DNA from: Butyricimonas paravirosa
GTDB taxonomy: Bacteria > Bacteroidota > Bacteroidia > Bacteroidales > Marinifilaceae
NCBI RefSeq assembly: GCF_032878955.1
Contig: NZ_CP043839.1
Coordinates: forward strand, 2,914,001-2,978,000
DNA: 64,000 nt
Direction: 5' to 3'
Shown: piece by piece, positions 9,071-16,816 of the stretch
Position numbering within the stretch: position 1 is the stretch's first letter
Layout of the letters: the number at the start of each line of letters is the position of its first letter
Made by a program: the position numbers and the translations under genes
The notes under the pieces: generated by a model
Told to the model about the DNA's origin: nothing
The model's input: the letters and a program-made list of their open reading frames with translations, nothing else
Databases searched by the model: none

Positions 9071-9868
9071 TTACCTTCTAATCTTTTCAATCACAACATC
9101 TTTCTCCGGCCTATCGAAAGAATTTGTTTTAACTGCGGCAATCTTATCCAGCACGTCCAGCCCTTCAATCACCTCCCCATATACGGTGTACTGCCCATCC
9201 AAATGGGGCGTCCCGCCAACCGTGGTATAAGCCTGTTTTTGCGCCTCCGTCAACACGAACTCTTCATTCACGAACAAACTATCACACTCCCGGGTCAATT
9301 TTTCCGATAACTCATCCAAAGCCTCCAAATCATTCGCCTCCTGCAAACGAGTAAATTCATCCTTATATTGATTCTTCAATCGCCCATATAACGCCATCTT
9401 ACGCCTTTCATTGATACTCTTCACGGTAGCCCCCAACTGTTCCGGAGAATACACCTTTCCTTGAACAATATAAAACTGCGCCCCGCTAGACTTACGTTCC
9501 GGATTGGTATCATCCCCTTCTCGGGCAGCCGCAAGCACTCCTTTCTTGTGGAAATACTCCGGCACGAACTCCGCATCGATCCGATAATCCACGTCTCCCT
9601 CGCCCAACATCACGTCCGGCCCTGCATTCTTCGACGTCGGGTCACCGCCCTGTATCATAAAATGATTAATCACCCGGTGAAACAACAATCCATCATAAAA
9701 CTTTTCATCCACCAACTTCAAAAAATTATCCCGATGCTTGGGTGTTTTATCATATAAACGAATCTTTATATCCCCGTACTCCGTGGTAATTTTCACGATA
9801 GGTTCTGTTTCATTCTTACACGAAGCGGCAAGAACCAAAATCAACAATACTCCGATAAATTTATTCAT
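9071..9868 (-). CDS. Cyclophilin-type peptidylprolyl isomerase lipoprotein
   Basis: 265 residues. A lipoprotein signal (ILVLAASC, Cys at about 17) precedes a cyclophilin fold that should catalyse proline isomerisation in periplasmic or surface proteins. Core motifs visible are GDIKIRLYDKTPKHRDNFLKL, FHRVINHFMIQGGDP and SGAQFYIVQGK, then an insert of about 80 mostly helical, charged residues (ERRKMALYGRLKNQYKDEF) and LDGQYTVYGEVIEGLDVLD. The catalytic Arg is in FHRV. The insert is typical of Bacteroidales secreted cyclophilins. Monocistronic, divergent from the SPOR genes. Confidence 0.93.
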   Translation of the reverse strand: MNKFIGVLLILVLAASCKNETEPIVKITTEYGDIKIRLYDKTPKHRDNFLKLVDEKFYDGLLFHRVINHFMIQGGDPTSKNAGPDVMLGEGDVDYRIDAEFVPEYFHKKGVLAAAREGDDTNPERKSSGAQFYIVQGKVYSPEQLGATVKSINERRKMALYGRLKNQYKDEFTRLQEANDLEALDELSEKLTRECDSLFVNEEFVLTEAQKQAYTTVGGTPHLDGQYTVYGEVIEGLDVLDKIAAVKTNSFDRPEKDVVIEKIRR

Positions 9869-9983
9869 AATAACTCTTTTACTGGTTACAATTCGACACT
9901 TTCACCACAAAAATAGAAGAAAATACTTTACTAACAATAAATTTGTTTGTATCTTGGCATGATTAACCAAAACGTTGTCAAAC

Positions 9984-10409
9984 ATGAAAACGATTCTACT
10001 ATTTACACTTGTCATCCTAGCGGTTGCAATCTCCGGATGTCAAGACAAAAAGAAGGTAAGAAACACGAATACGCAAAAAGAAGCGGTTAAAGTAGAGACC
10101 AAGGCTGTCCTTATAAAAGACACCATCCAAGTAACGGAAACAAAAACGGTAACCGAGACCACCGTGGTAAAAGAAGCCCCGGAATATCTCCTTGTCGGCG
10201 GCTGTTTCCGCATCAAAGATAATGCAGACCGCATGTACGACAAGCTACACAAGGAAGGTTACGCAAACGCCATAATCATGCCTTATAGCAGGGATCTTTA
10301 CCTCGTGGCTTACGAAGGGTACAAGACCGAGAAAGAGGCTATCGCTGCCGTGAGAAAAATTCACAAAATCCCCGGTAAAGAAGAGACCTGGATTTATCAA
10401 ATAAAATAA
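9984..10409 (+). CDS. SPOR-domain lipoprotein
   Basis: 141 residues from ATG 9984; an upstream TTG is rejected because MKTILLFTLVILAVAISGC is a complete lipoprotein signal with the Cys at 19. A Thr/Val/Lys-rich linker (residues 25-70) leads to a C-terminal SPOR-like domain (YLLVGGCFRIKDNADRMYDK to IYQIK). SPOR domains bind denuded septal peptidoglycan, so a place at division sites is expected. The next gene, 11 bp downstream, encodes a second protein of the same layout, and the two form an operon. The linker has no recognisable fold. Confidence 0.8.
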   Translation: MKTILLFTLVILAVAISGCQDKKKVRNTNTQKEAVKVETKAVLIKDTIQVTETKTVTETTVVKEAPEYLLVGGCFRIKDNADRMYDKLHKEGYANAIIMPYSRDLYLVAYEGYKTEKEAIAAVRKIHKIPGKEETWIYQIK

Positions 10410-10420
10410 ACGCAAGTAAC

Positions 10421-10921
10421 ATGAAACTCGTATTGTTCCTGTCATTCGTCCTGATATTGCCATTTATCGGCTGTCAACGGGATAAAATGAATTCCAAGAA
10501 CCTGACTACCGTCAACGTGAAAAGAAACCTTCCGGTCTCTCTTTCGGGAAACACCGTCTCCCTTGATACCATCAGGCAAAAAAACTCGCAAGATAACAAT
10601 AACACAACGATTGCATCAAACGTGAAGATTTCCCCATCCCGGCAGGAAACAGGAAAGCAACAAGGAACAGAACAAAACATCAAGAAAACAAATACAAGAA
10701 GTTATCATATCATCGTGGCCAGCCATCCCCGGGAAAATCTAGCAGAAAAAGACGTGACACAACTAAAAGCCAAAGGCTTCCAGAACGCACAAATCATTAC
10801 CAAAGACCAGCGTTATCGTGTCAGTATCGCAAATTACACGGATAAACAAGAAGCCACGAAACAAAGGGATCTACTCGCTACCCAACTGGGACAAAGCGAT
10901 ATATGGATCATGCTTTATTAA
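10421..10921 (+). CDS. SPOR-domain lipoprotein
   Basis: 166 residues. The signal MKLVLFLSFVLILPFIGC ends in a lipobox Cys at 18. A low-complexity Asn/Gln/Lys/Thr linker (25-90) follows, then a SPOR-like fold (SYHIIVASHPRENLAEKDVT to IWIMLY) with the repeated beta-alpha-beta pattern. It probably binds peptidoglycan with the preceding SPOR lipoprotein. Its stop overlaps the stop of the convergent membrane-protein gene by 3 bp, leaving no room for a terminator between them. Confidence 0.78.
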   Translation: MKLVLFLSFVLILPFIGCQRDKMNSKNLTTVNVKRNLPVSLSGNTVSLDTIRQKNSQDNNNTTIASNVKISPSRQETGKQQGTEQNIKKTNTRSYHIIVASHPRENLAEKDVTQLKAKGFQNAQIITKDQRYRVSIANYTDKQEATKQRDLLATQLGQSDIWIMLY

Positions 10922-11517
10922 TACATGATAGCCACCACGGCTACGGCACCATAAATATACCCGACATACACTTGGGCAGGGGTATGTTGTTTTAGATACA
11001 AGCGGGCAGAGGCAACAAGGCCGGAAACCAGAATCAGCAAAGGCAACAAGTTAATCACATCACCCAAGTACTTCATTCCCAGAATAAAAACAAAGCCACA
11101 CAAAGCCCCGATAGCTGTCATGTGCATACTGATCTTCCAGCGAATCGTCACGATCATAAAGCCGGAGAGCATGATTACCATAATCAGGTAAAACTGTCTC
11201 ACGATATTAGAATACGGCAAATTACGGGAAAAATAAAACACGATAAAAGCCCCCACGATCGTCACCAGCACCGGGAACACCCGATCTTGTTTCTGCACCA
11301 GACGGTACCCCTCAATCAAACCCAACCACTTCAACAACGGCAAGCAAAGCAATGGAATTAACGTCACCCCCAGCAGGGTCAACAAATAAGACATATTCTG
11401 CGTGTATGCCGGAATATAAGTAAAAACGGTTCCTGTATTAAATGTGATAAACAACACGTACAAAGGCAACAACAAAGGATGAAACAGCATGGATACTGCA
11501 AAAGCAAGTACTTTCAT
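10918..11517 (-). CDS. PAP2-like integral membrane protein, catalytically degenerate
   Basis: 199 residues with about six membrane helices. The end (ISMHMTAIGALCGFVF ... SARLYLKQHTPAQVYVG) follows the layout of PAP2 phosphatases. However, the PSGH motif is reduced to xMHM, and the final SRxxxxxHxxxD is ARLYLKQHTPAQ, with the His kept and the Asp replaced by Gln. Activity on lipid phosphates is therefore doubtful. It is 21 bp downstream of the unknown 319-residue gene and converges on the SPOR operon. The family link is inferred from the spacing of these residues. Confidence 0.6.
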   Translation of the reverse strand: MKVLAFAVSMLFHPLLLPLYVLFITFNTGTVFTYIPAYTQNMSYLLTLLGVTLIPLLCLPLLKWLGLIEGYRLVQKQDRVFPVLVTIVGAFIVFYFSRNLPYSNIVRQFYLIMVIMLSGFMIVTIRWKISMHMTAIGALCGFVFILGMKYLGDVINLLPLLILVSGLVASARLYLKQHTPAQVYVGYIYGAVAVVAIMY

Positions 11518-11538
11518 ATTCTTTTTGCTTAAAACGAA

Positions 11539-12498
11539 TTACAATTTATCTCTATGACTTTTGGCAAATTCCAAACACCTATTTCTAGTCGCCGTCGCCT
11601 CCTCCGCCCATTTGTTAAACATCTTTGCCTTTCCCTCATCTCCGTCCTTAATGGCTTCACTAGCCTTATGCAAATATTCCTCCACTTTATCACTTGCATC
11701 TTCAGCTTTAAGCTCCCAATATTCCGCTTCATTTTCATTATAGCTCCCCGTAAAAGAAATACCGTCATCTCCATCAAAATCCATGTCTCCATCCAATTCG
11801 TCACTTGATTCCGGAAAATCAAGACAATCACCTGAAGCTTCACCACCTCCCCCACTCCCAGTTCCCGAGAATGCGGAATACCCTCTAAAAGCCAAAAAAC
11901 CCAAACCCAAAACCCCTTTCAACACATCCCGATTCTCTTTTTTCTTTTCTATTTCCACCTGCCGTTTCACCTCAGGTTTGCTTTCCAAATCGGTAAATTC
12001 CTCGATCGCCTTATCTGTGAAAGTAACCAACTTTTCCGCATACGCAAATACTTCAAAAGGAATCTCTTTCTTTTCTACCACCTCATCAAAGTTAATATCC
12101 GTATTTATATACACCACGGGGCTTTTCTTTCCTTTATATCCGGCAATAAACTTATAATCTGGATCCCCTATTTTCTTATCAATTTCCAAAGAAGTCAACC
12201 ATTTAAGTGCTGGACAATTCTTTTTAAACTCATCCGGCAATAAATAAACATCCGACAATGGATGCAAATCCCACGTGTGGGCAAGTACCAAAAGTTTCCC
12301 TGACCACCAACCGCCACTTTTCAGATACACGGAATAATAACGCCAGCCGCGCTTGAACTTCACGAGAAAATAAGGACTGTTTGATTGTTCCAACGACCAA
12401 TAGTAAACGGAACCGTCTAATGTCCTCACTTGAAAGGGAGTTCTTTCTGGTACCGGTTTTTCATGACAATAGGTACGTAATAAAAATTTTGATTCCAC
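11539..12498 (-). CDS. Unknown protein with Gly-rich and acidic linker
   Basis: 319 residues, no signal peptide. I do not recognise the family. An N-terminal beta-rich part (residues 1-90; FQVRTLDGSVYYWSLEQ, FKRGWRYYSVYLKSGGWWSG) is Trp/Tyr rich. A middle region (100-190) is mixed, with a Lys/Glu run near 185-195. A short hydrophobic stretch (VLKGVLGLGFLAFRGYSAF) could be a membrane helix. Then come a Gly-rich stretch (GTGSGGGGEASGD), an Asp-rich stretch, and a helical C-terminus with a TPR-like look (AEYWELKAEDASDKVEEYLH). It lies 60 bp after rpoN, so it may be cotranscribed with it. Confidence 0.6.
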   Translation of the reverse strand: MESKFLLRTYCHEKPVPERTPFQVRTLDGSVYYWSLEQSNSPYFLVKFKRGWRYYSVYLKSGGWWSGKLLVLAHTWDLHPLSDVYLLPDEFKKNCPALKWLTSLEIDKKIGDPDYKFIAGYKGKKSPVVYINTDINFDEVVEKKEIPFEVFAYAEKLVTFTDKAIEEFTDLESKPEVKRQVEIEKKKENRDVLKGVLGLGFLAFRGYSAFSGTGSGGGGEASGDCLDFPESSDELDGDMDFDGDDGISFTGSYNENEAEYWELKAEDASDKVEEYLHKASEAIKDGDEGKAKMFNKWAEEATATRNRCLEFAKSHRDKL

Positions 12499-12558
12499 GT
12501 TACACTTTTAAATTAACGATTTTCATCTCTTTTGCACAATGAGATACCTTCCTCCACA

Positions 12559-14049
12559 CTAAACTTCCCTACGAAGTCGGGCCACCGGAATATCCAGCAA
12601 CTGACGATACTTTGCAATCGTCCGGCGGGCAATCTGATAACCTTTTTTATTCATTAATTCCACCAACTCATCATCTGTGTAAGGTTTGCGTTTATCCTCG
12701 CCGTCCACGATTTCCTTCAACACATTCTTCAACTCGCCCGTGCTAACTTCCTCTCCACTACTTGTCGGCATACTTCCCGAAAAGAATTGTTTTAAAGAGT
12801 AGATCCCGAACCAAGTCTGTATATACTTAGAATTAGAAACCCTCGAAATAGTAGAAACATCCAATCCCGTAATATCAGCAATATCCCGAAGAATCATCGG
12901 TTTCAACTTGCTCTCGTCCCCCGTCTGGAAAAATGGCTTCTGGAACTGCACGATAGCCGTCATTGTCAACATCAGCGTGTTATTTCGCTGTTGCACGGCA
13001 TCAATAAACGAACGGGCAGAACTCAGCTTATATTTCACGAAAGACACCACATCTTTCTTCTCTCGGGAATTCGAATTCTTCTGGTAATCCTCCAACATAT
13101 TGACGTATGATTTGTTCAACCTCAACTCGGGAATATCCCCCGTGTTCAAGCTCAACTGTAACTCCCCGTCAACAATATCCAGGTTAAAATCAGGAATAAT
13201 CTTCTCGGCTCCCGGAACCGAAGAATCGGAAATCTGTCCGCCCGGCTTGGGATTCAATTTCAAAATTTCGTCCACCGCCTCTTTCAACTCCTCATCCGAA
13301 ATCCTCATCCGTTTGGAAATCTTCTCGTAATGTTTCTTCGAGAACTCCTCGAAATAACTCTCCAATATAATCCGGGCATTGATCAAAGCCGGCGTGGAAG
13401 TCTCCGCCAAACGTCGTTTCACCTGCAGCAACAGACACTCCCTCAAATCTCTCGCCCCCACTCCTGCCGGATCGAAACGCTGCACGACACGCAACAAAGA
13501 TTCAATCTTCTCATCGTCCACCTCGATCCCCGCCCCAAAAGCGAGATCATCCACGATATTCTCCACGTCCCGACGCAGATAACCATCATCATCTATATTA
13601 CCAATGATATACTCGCAGATCTTACGATCCATCTCTCCCAAGTGCTGCGTCCCCAACTGTTCCACCAGATTCTCCCGAAAAGAAATCCCCCCGGAAAGCA
13701 CGAACTCCCGTGCATCATCATCCTTCGAGGCATTCGATGCTGTCAACTTATAGTCCGGAATATCATCCTCATCACTGATATAATCATCTAAAGAAAACTC
13801 ATCCTCCGAAGATTCGTAATTATCTTCTTCCTGCGAATTCTCATCATAATCCACCTCATCCCCGTCCTCCTTAATATCAACCTCCGGCTCTGGTTTCTCC
13901 TCCCCCTCTTCCAAAAGCGGGTTTGACTCCAACTCCTCCTTAATCCTCTGTTCAAGTTGATAGGTAGGAAGCTCAAGCAGCTTGATCAGCTGTATCTGCA
14001 ACGGATTGATTTTCAATCCTAATTTCTGTTGTAAATTTTGCTTGAGCAT
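12559..14049 (-). CDS. rpoN: RNA polymerase sigma-54 factor
   Basis: 496 residues. Sigma-54 directs RNA polymerase to -24/-12 promoters and needs an AAA+ activator. Region I is at the N-terminus (LKQNLQQKLGLKINPLQIQLIKLLELP, Gln/Leu rich), region II is strongly acidic (about 45-110), and the core-binding and DNA-binding domains follow. The RpoN box ARRTIAKYR lies at about residues 474-482, and the protein ends LLDIPVARLRREV. It is 24 bp downstream of asnS on the same strand. No sigma-54 activator gene is in the window. Confidence 0.97.
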   Translation of the reverse strand: MLKQNLQQKLGLKINPLQIQLIKLLELPTYQLEQRIKEELESNPLLEEGEEKPEPEVDIKEDGDEVDYDENSQEEDNYESSEDEFSLDDYISDEDDIPDYKLTASNASKDDDAREFVLSGGISFRENLVEQLGTQHLGEMDRKICEYIIGNIDDDGYLRRDVENIVDDLAFGAGIEVDDEKIESLLRVVQRFDPAGVGARDLRECLLLQVKRRLAETSTPALINARIILESYFEEFSKKHYEKISKRMRISDEELKEAVDEILKLNPKPGGQISDSSVPGAEKIIPDFNLDIVDGELQLSLNTGDIPELRLNKSYVNMLEDYQKNSNSREKKDVVSFVKYKLSSARSFIDAVQQRNNTLMLTMTAIVQFQKPFFQTGDESKLKPMILRDIADITGLDVSTISRVSNSKYIQTWFGIYSLKQFFSGSMPTSSGEEVSTGELKNVLKEIVDGEDKRKPYTDDELVELMNKKGYQIARRTIAKYRQLLDIPVARLRREV

Positions 14050-14073
14050 CCTTCTATTTATTTCAAATTATTC

Positions 14074-15519
14074 TTAAAACTCGGCATTCTTCGGTGTCCG
14101 CGGGAACGGGATCACGTCACGTATATTCCCCATTCCGGTCACGAACAACAACAAACGTTCAAACCCAAGTCCGAATCCGCTATGCTCCGCGGAACCGAAC
14201 CTTCTCGTGTCCAGATACCAAGACATCGCGGAAACCGGAATCCCAACCTCCTGCATACGGGTCACCAGCTTGTTATAGTCTTCCTCACGCTGTGACCCCC
14301 CGATAATCTCGCCGATTTGCGGAAAAAGCACGTCCATCGCGGCAACCGTCTTTCCGTCCGGGTTCTGTTTCATGTAGAAAGCCTTGATTTCCTTCGGGTA
14401 ACCCGTCAAAATCACCGGTTTCTTGAAATGTTTCTCTACCAAGTAACGCTCGTGCTCACTCTGTAAATCCACACCCCAACCTGTCACCGGATACTGGAAC
14501 TTACCGTTCTTATTTTGCTTGCTGTTTTTCAAAATCTCGATAGCCTCCGTGTAAGTAACCCGTTCAAATTCATGGTTCAACACGAATTGCAACTTCTCGA
14601 TCAACTCCATGGAACGTTCCTCGGCTTTCTTATCCTTCTCCTCTTCCTGCAAACGCTTGCTCAAGAACAACAAATCGTCCATGCAATGCTCCAAAGCATA
14701 ACGGATCAGGTATTTCAAAAAATCCTCCGCCAAATCCATGTTATCTTCCAAATCATTGAAAGCAACTTCCGGCTCGATCATCCAGAATTCCGACAAATGG
14801 CGCGTGGTATTTGAATTCTCCGCCCGGAAGGTAGGCCCGAACGTGTAAATCTTACCCAGCGACATGGCACCCAGCTCACCTTCCAGCTGACCGCTCACCG
14901 TCAAGTTGGTTGATTTACCAAAAAAGTCCTGTCTGAAATCAACACTTCCGTCCTCCAACAAGGGTGGATTCTTCGGGTCAAGCGTCGTCACCCGGAACAT
15001 CTCTCCCGCCCCCTCGCAATCCGAGGCCGTGATCAACGGGGTATGCAAATAATAGAAACCATGATCGTTAAAATATTGATGAATGGCAAAAGCCATCGCG
15101 TGACGAATACGGAAAACAGCCCCGAAAATATTCGTGCGGAATCTCAAATGAGCCACCTCACGCAAAAATTCCAAGCTATGCTTCTTCGGTTGAATCGGGA
15201 ACTTTTCCGGATCAGCCTCTCCCATCACGATCACCTCGTTCGCTTGAATCTCGCGAGCCTGTCCGCTCCCGGCACTCTCCACGAGCAAACCTTTCACGTG
15301 AATAGCCGCCCCGGTCGTTACTTTCTTCATCACCTCCTCGGCCACCTTCTCCATATCAACCACCACCTGTATATTATTGATCGTAGAGCCGTCATTCAAC
15401 GCGATAAAATTCACCTGTTTATTACCGCGTTTGGTTCTTACCCAACCTTTAACCTCAACCTCTTTACCGCAATCTCCTGATTGCAACAGTTCTTTGACTG
15501 ACATTCTACTCGTTTTCAT
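14074..15519 (-). CDS. asnS: Asparaginyl-tRNA synthetase
   Basis: 481 residues. A class II synthetase charging tRNA-Asn. The N-terminal OB-fold anticodon-binding domain (GKEVEVKGWVRTKRGNKQVN) is followed by the catalytic core, with motif 2 in FGPTFRAENSNTTRHLSEFWMIEPE and motif 3 in GFGLGFERLLLFVTGMGNIRD. The Asn-specific pattern separates it from AspRS. Two starts are possible (MKTSR or MSVKE five codons later); I keep the first. The gene is followed closely by rpoN. Both are probably read together. Confidence 0.97.
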   Translation of the reverse strand: MKTSRMSVKELLQSGDCGKEVEVKGWVRTKRGNKQVNFIALNDGSTINNIQVVVDMEKVAEEVMKKVTTGAAIHVKGLLVESAGSGQAREIQANEVIVMGEADPEKFPIQPKKHSLEFLREVAHLRFRTNIFGAVFRIRHAMAFAIHQYFNDHGFYYLHTPLITASDCEGAGEMFRVTTLDPKNPPLLEDGSVDFRQDFFGKSTNLTVSGQLEGELGAMSLGKIYTFGPTFRAENSNTTRHLSEFWMIEPEVAFNDLEDNMDLAEDFLKYLIRYALEHCMDDLLFLSKRLQEEEKDKKAEERSMELIEKLQFVLNHEFERVTYTEAIEILKNSKQNKNGKFQYPVTGWGVDLQSEHERYLVEKHFKKPVILTGYPKEIKAFYMKQNPDGKTVAAMDVLFPQIGEIIGGSQREEDYNKLVTRMQEVGIPVSAMSWYLDTRRFGSAEHSGFGLGFERLLLFVTGMGNIRDVIPFPRTPKNAEF

Positions 15520-15580
15520 CTGAAAAACATTTAAATATTAAACTTACAACCGCAAAAATAGTATTTTTTCATGTAAAAAA

Positions 15581-16702
15581 CTAGACCACGAATAAATCAC
15601 TCAAAATCGCGTCTGAAATTACCCACCCGGTCTCGCTGATTTTCCACCTTCCACCTTCCTCCACCAAATCCCCGGAACGCTCGTATTTCCGGACTTGTTC
15701 CTGCACCTGTTCCCAAAACACGGTGTAATTTCCCTCCAATTTTTGTTTCTCCATGCCCCACATTGTCCGCAAACTCGTCATCACGTATTCATTATACAAA
15801 TCAACAGGTTTTAATTCCTCTTTCTCAAATGAAAGCGTTCCTTCATTTAAATGATCTATATAAGTTTTCAAATTCGCCGTGTTCCATTGTCTGGAATGCA
15901 GGTCATAAGAATGAGCCGAGGGACCGAAACCGATGTATGGTTTCTGTTGCCAGTAAGACGTGTTGTGCCGGGAGTACTTCCCGTTCCGGGCAAAATTGGA
16001 AATTTCATAATGTTCAAAGCCCAACTCTTTCAACCGTTCACACACCCGCTGATAACGCCCGGCCATCACCTCTTCATCCTCCAACCGGAACTCACCTCGT
16101 TTCACCATGTGTTCAAATACCGTATTTGAATCAATACTTAATATATACACGGATAAATGAACTATTGGTAAACAACTTGCCTTCTCCACATCTCCCAACA
16201 ACTCCTCCTCCGTCTGCCCCGGCAAACCAATAATTAGATCCATGCTTATATTATCAAATCCCATGCCAGCAGCAAGCGCGATTCCATCCATCGCCTGACG
16301 GGCCGAATGCGTCCGATTGATTCGTTTCAATTGTTCATCCGAAAAAGATTGCACCCCGATACTTAACCGGTTAAACCCCAAATCCTTTATTCCCTGCAAT
16401 TTTTCCGGCACCAGATCTTCGGGATTCAACTCGATGGTTCGCTCCATCCCGGGGGCGAACGAATAATTCTCCTCCAACTTCCGAATAATTCGTTCCAGTT
16501 CCCCACGTTCCAAGTAAGAAGGAGTACCTCCCCCGAAATACAAAGTATTCATTTTCTGCTGTGGCAAATACCCCCTCCTTAAAACGATCTCCTGTTCGAT
16601 AGCCCCCAGATATGCCTCCTTCAAGGTCAATGAAGCCACCGAATAAAACCCGCAATAAAAACATTTACTCCGGCAAAAAGGTACATGCACGTATATTCCC
16701 AT
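15581..16702 (-). CDS. hemW: Radical SAM protein HemW (coproporphyrinogen III oxidase-like)
   Basis: 373 residues from ATG 16702 (MGIYVHVPFCRSKC); a TTG two codons earlier is unlikely. The CX3CX2C cluster is C10, C14, C17, followed by the HemW-type C-G-F instead of the HemN pattern. GGGTPSYL is the SAM-binding GGE-like motif. HemW is regarded as a heme chaperone; many annotations call it an oxygen-independent coproporphyrinogen oxidase. The C-terminal HemN_C domain (RTMWGMEKQKLEGNY) is present. Alone, 61 bp downstream of the asnS start region, divergent from the TonB receptor gene. Confidence 0.92.
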   Translation of the reverse strand: MGIYVHVPFCRSKCFYCGFYSVASLTLKEAYLGAIEQEIVLRRGYLPQQKMNTLYFGGGTPSYLERGELERIIRKLEENYSFAPGMERTIELNPEDLVPEKLQGIKDLGFNRLSIGVQSFSDEQLKRINRTHSARQAMDGIALAAGMGFDNISMDLIIGLPGQTEEELLGDVEKASCLPIVHLSVYILSIDSNTVFEHMVKRGEFRLEDEEVMAGRYQRVCERLKELGFEHYEISNFARNGKYSRHNTSYWQQKPYIGFGPSAHSYDLHSRQWNTANLKTYIDHLNEGTLSFEKEELKPVDLYNEYVMTSLRTMWGMEKQKLEGNYTVFWEQVQEQVRKYERSGDLVEEGGRWKISETGWVISDAILSDLFVV

Positions 16703-16780
16703 GATCAAATTTTAATAGATACCCTGCAAAATAACAACAATTATTCACATGAACCATAAGGCTTAAAGGGATTTGTTTAC

Positions 16781-16788
16781 TACATTTG
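16781..16788 (+). promoter_or_regulatory. -7 promoter element for the TonB receptor gene
   Basis: TACATTTG matches TAnnTTTG and stands 28 bp before ATG 16817, in the gap between hemW and the receptor gene. No good -33 partner was seen. Confidence 0.5.
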
Positions 16789-16816
16789 TAAAATTTCGAA
16801 CTCACAACGCGTGTAT

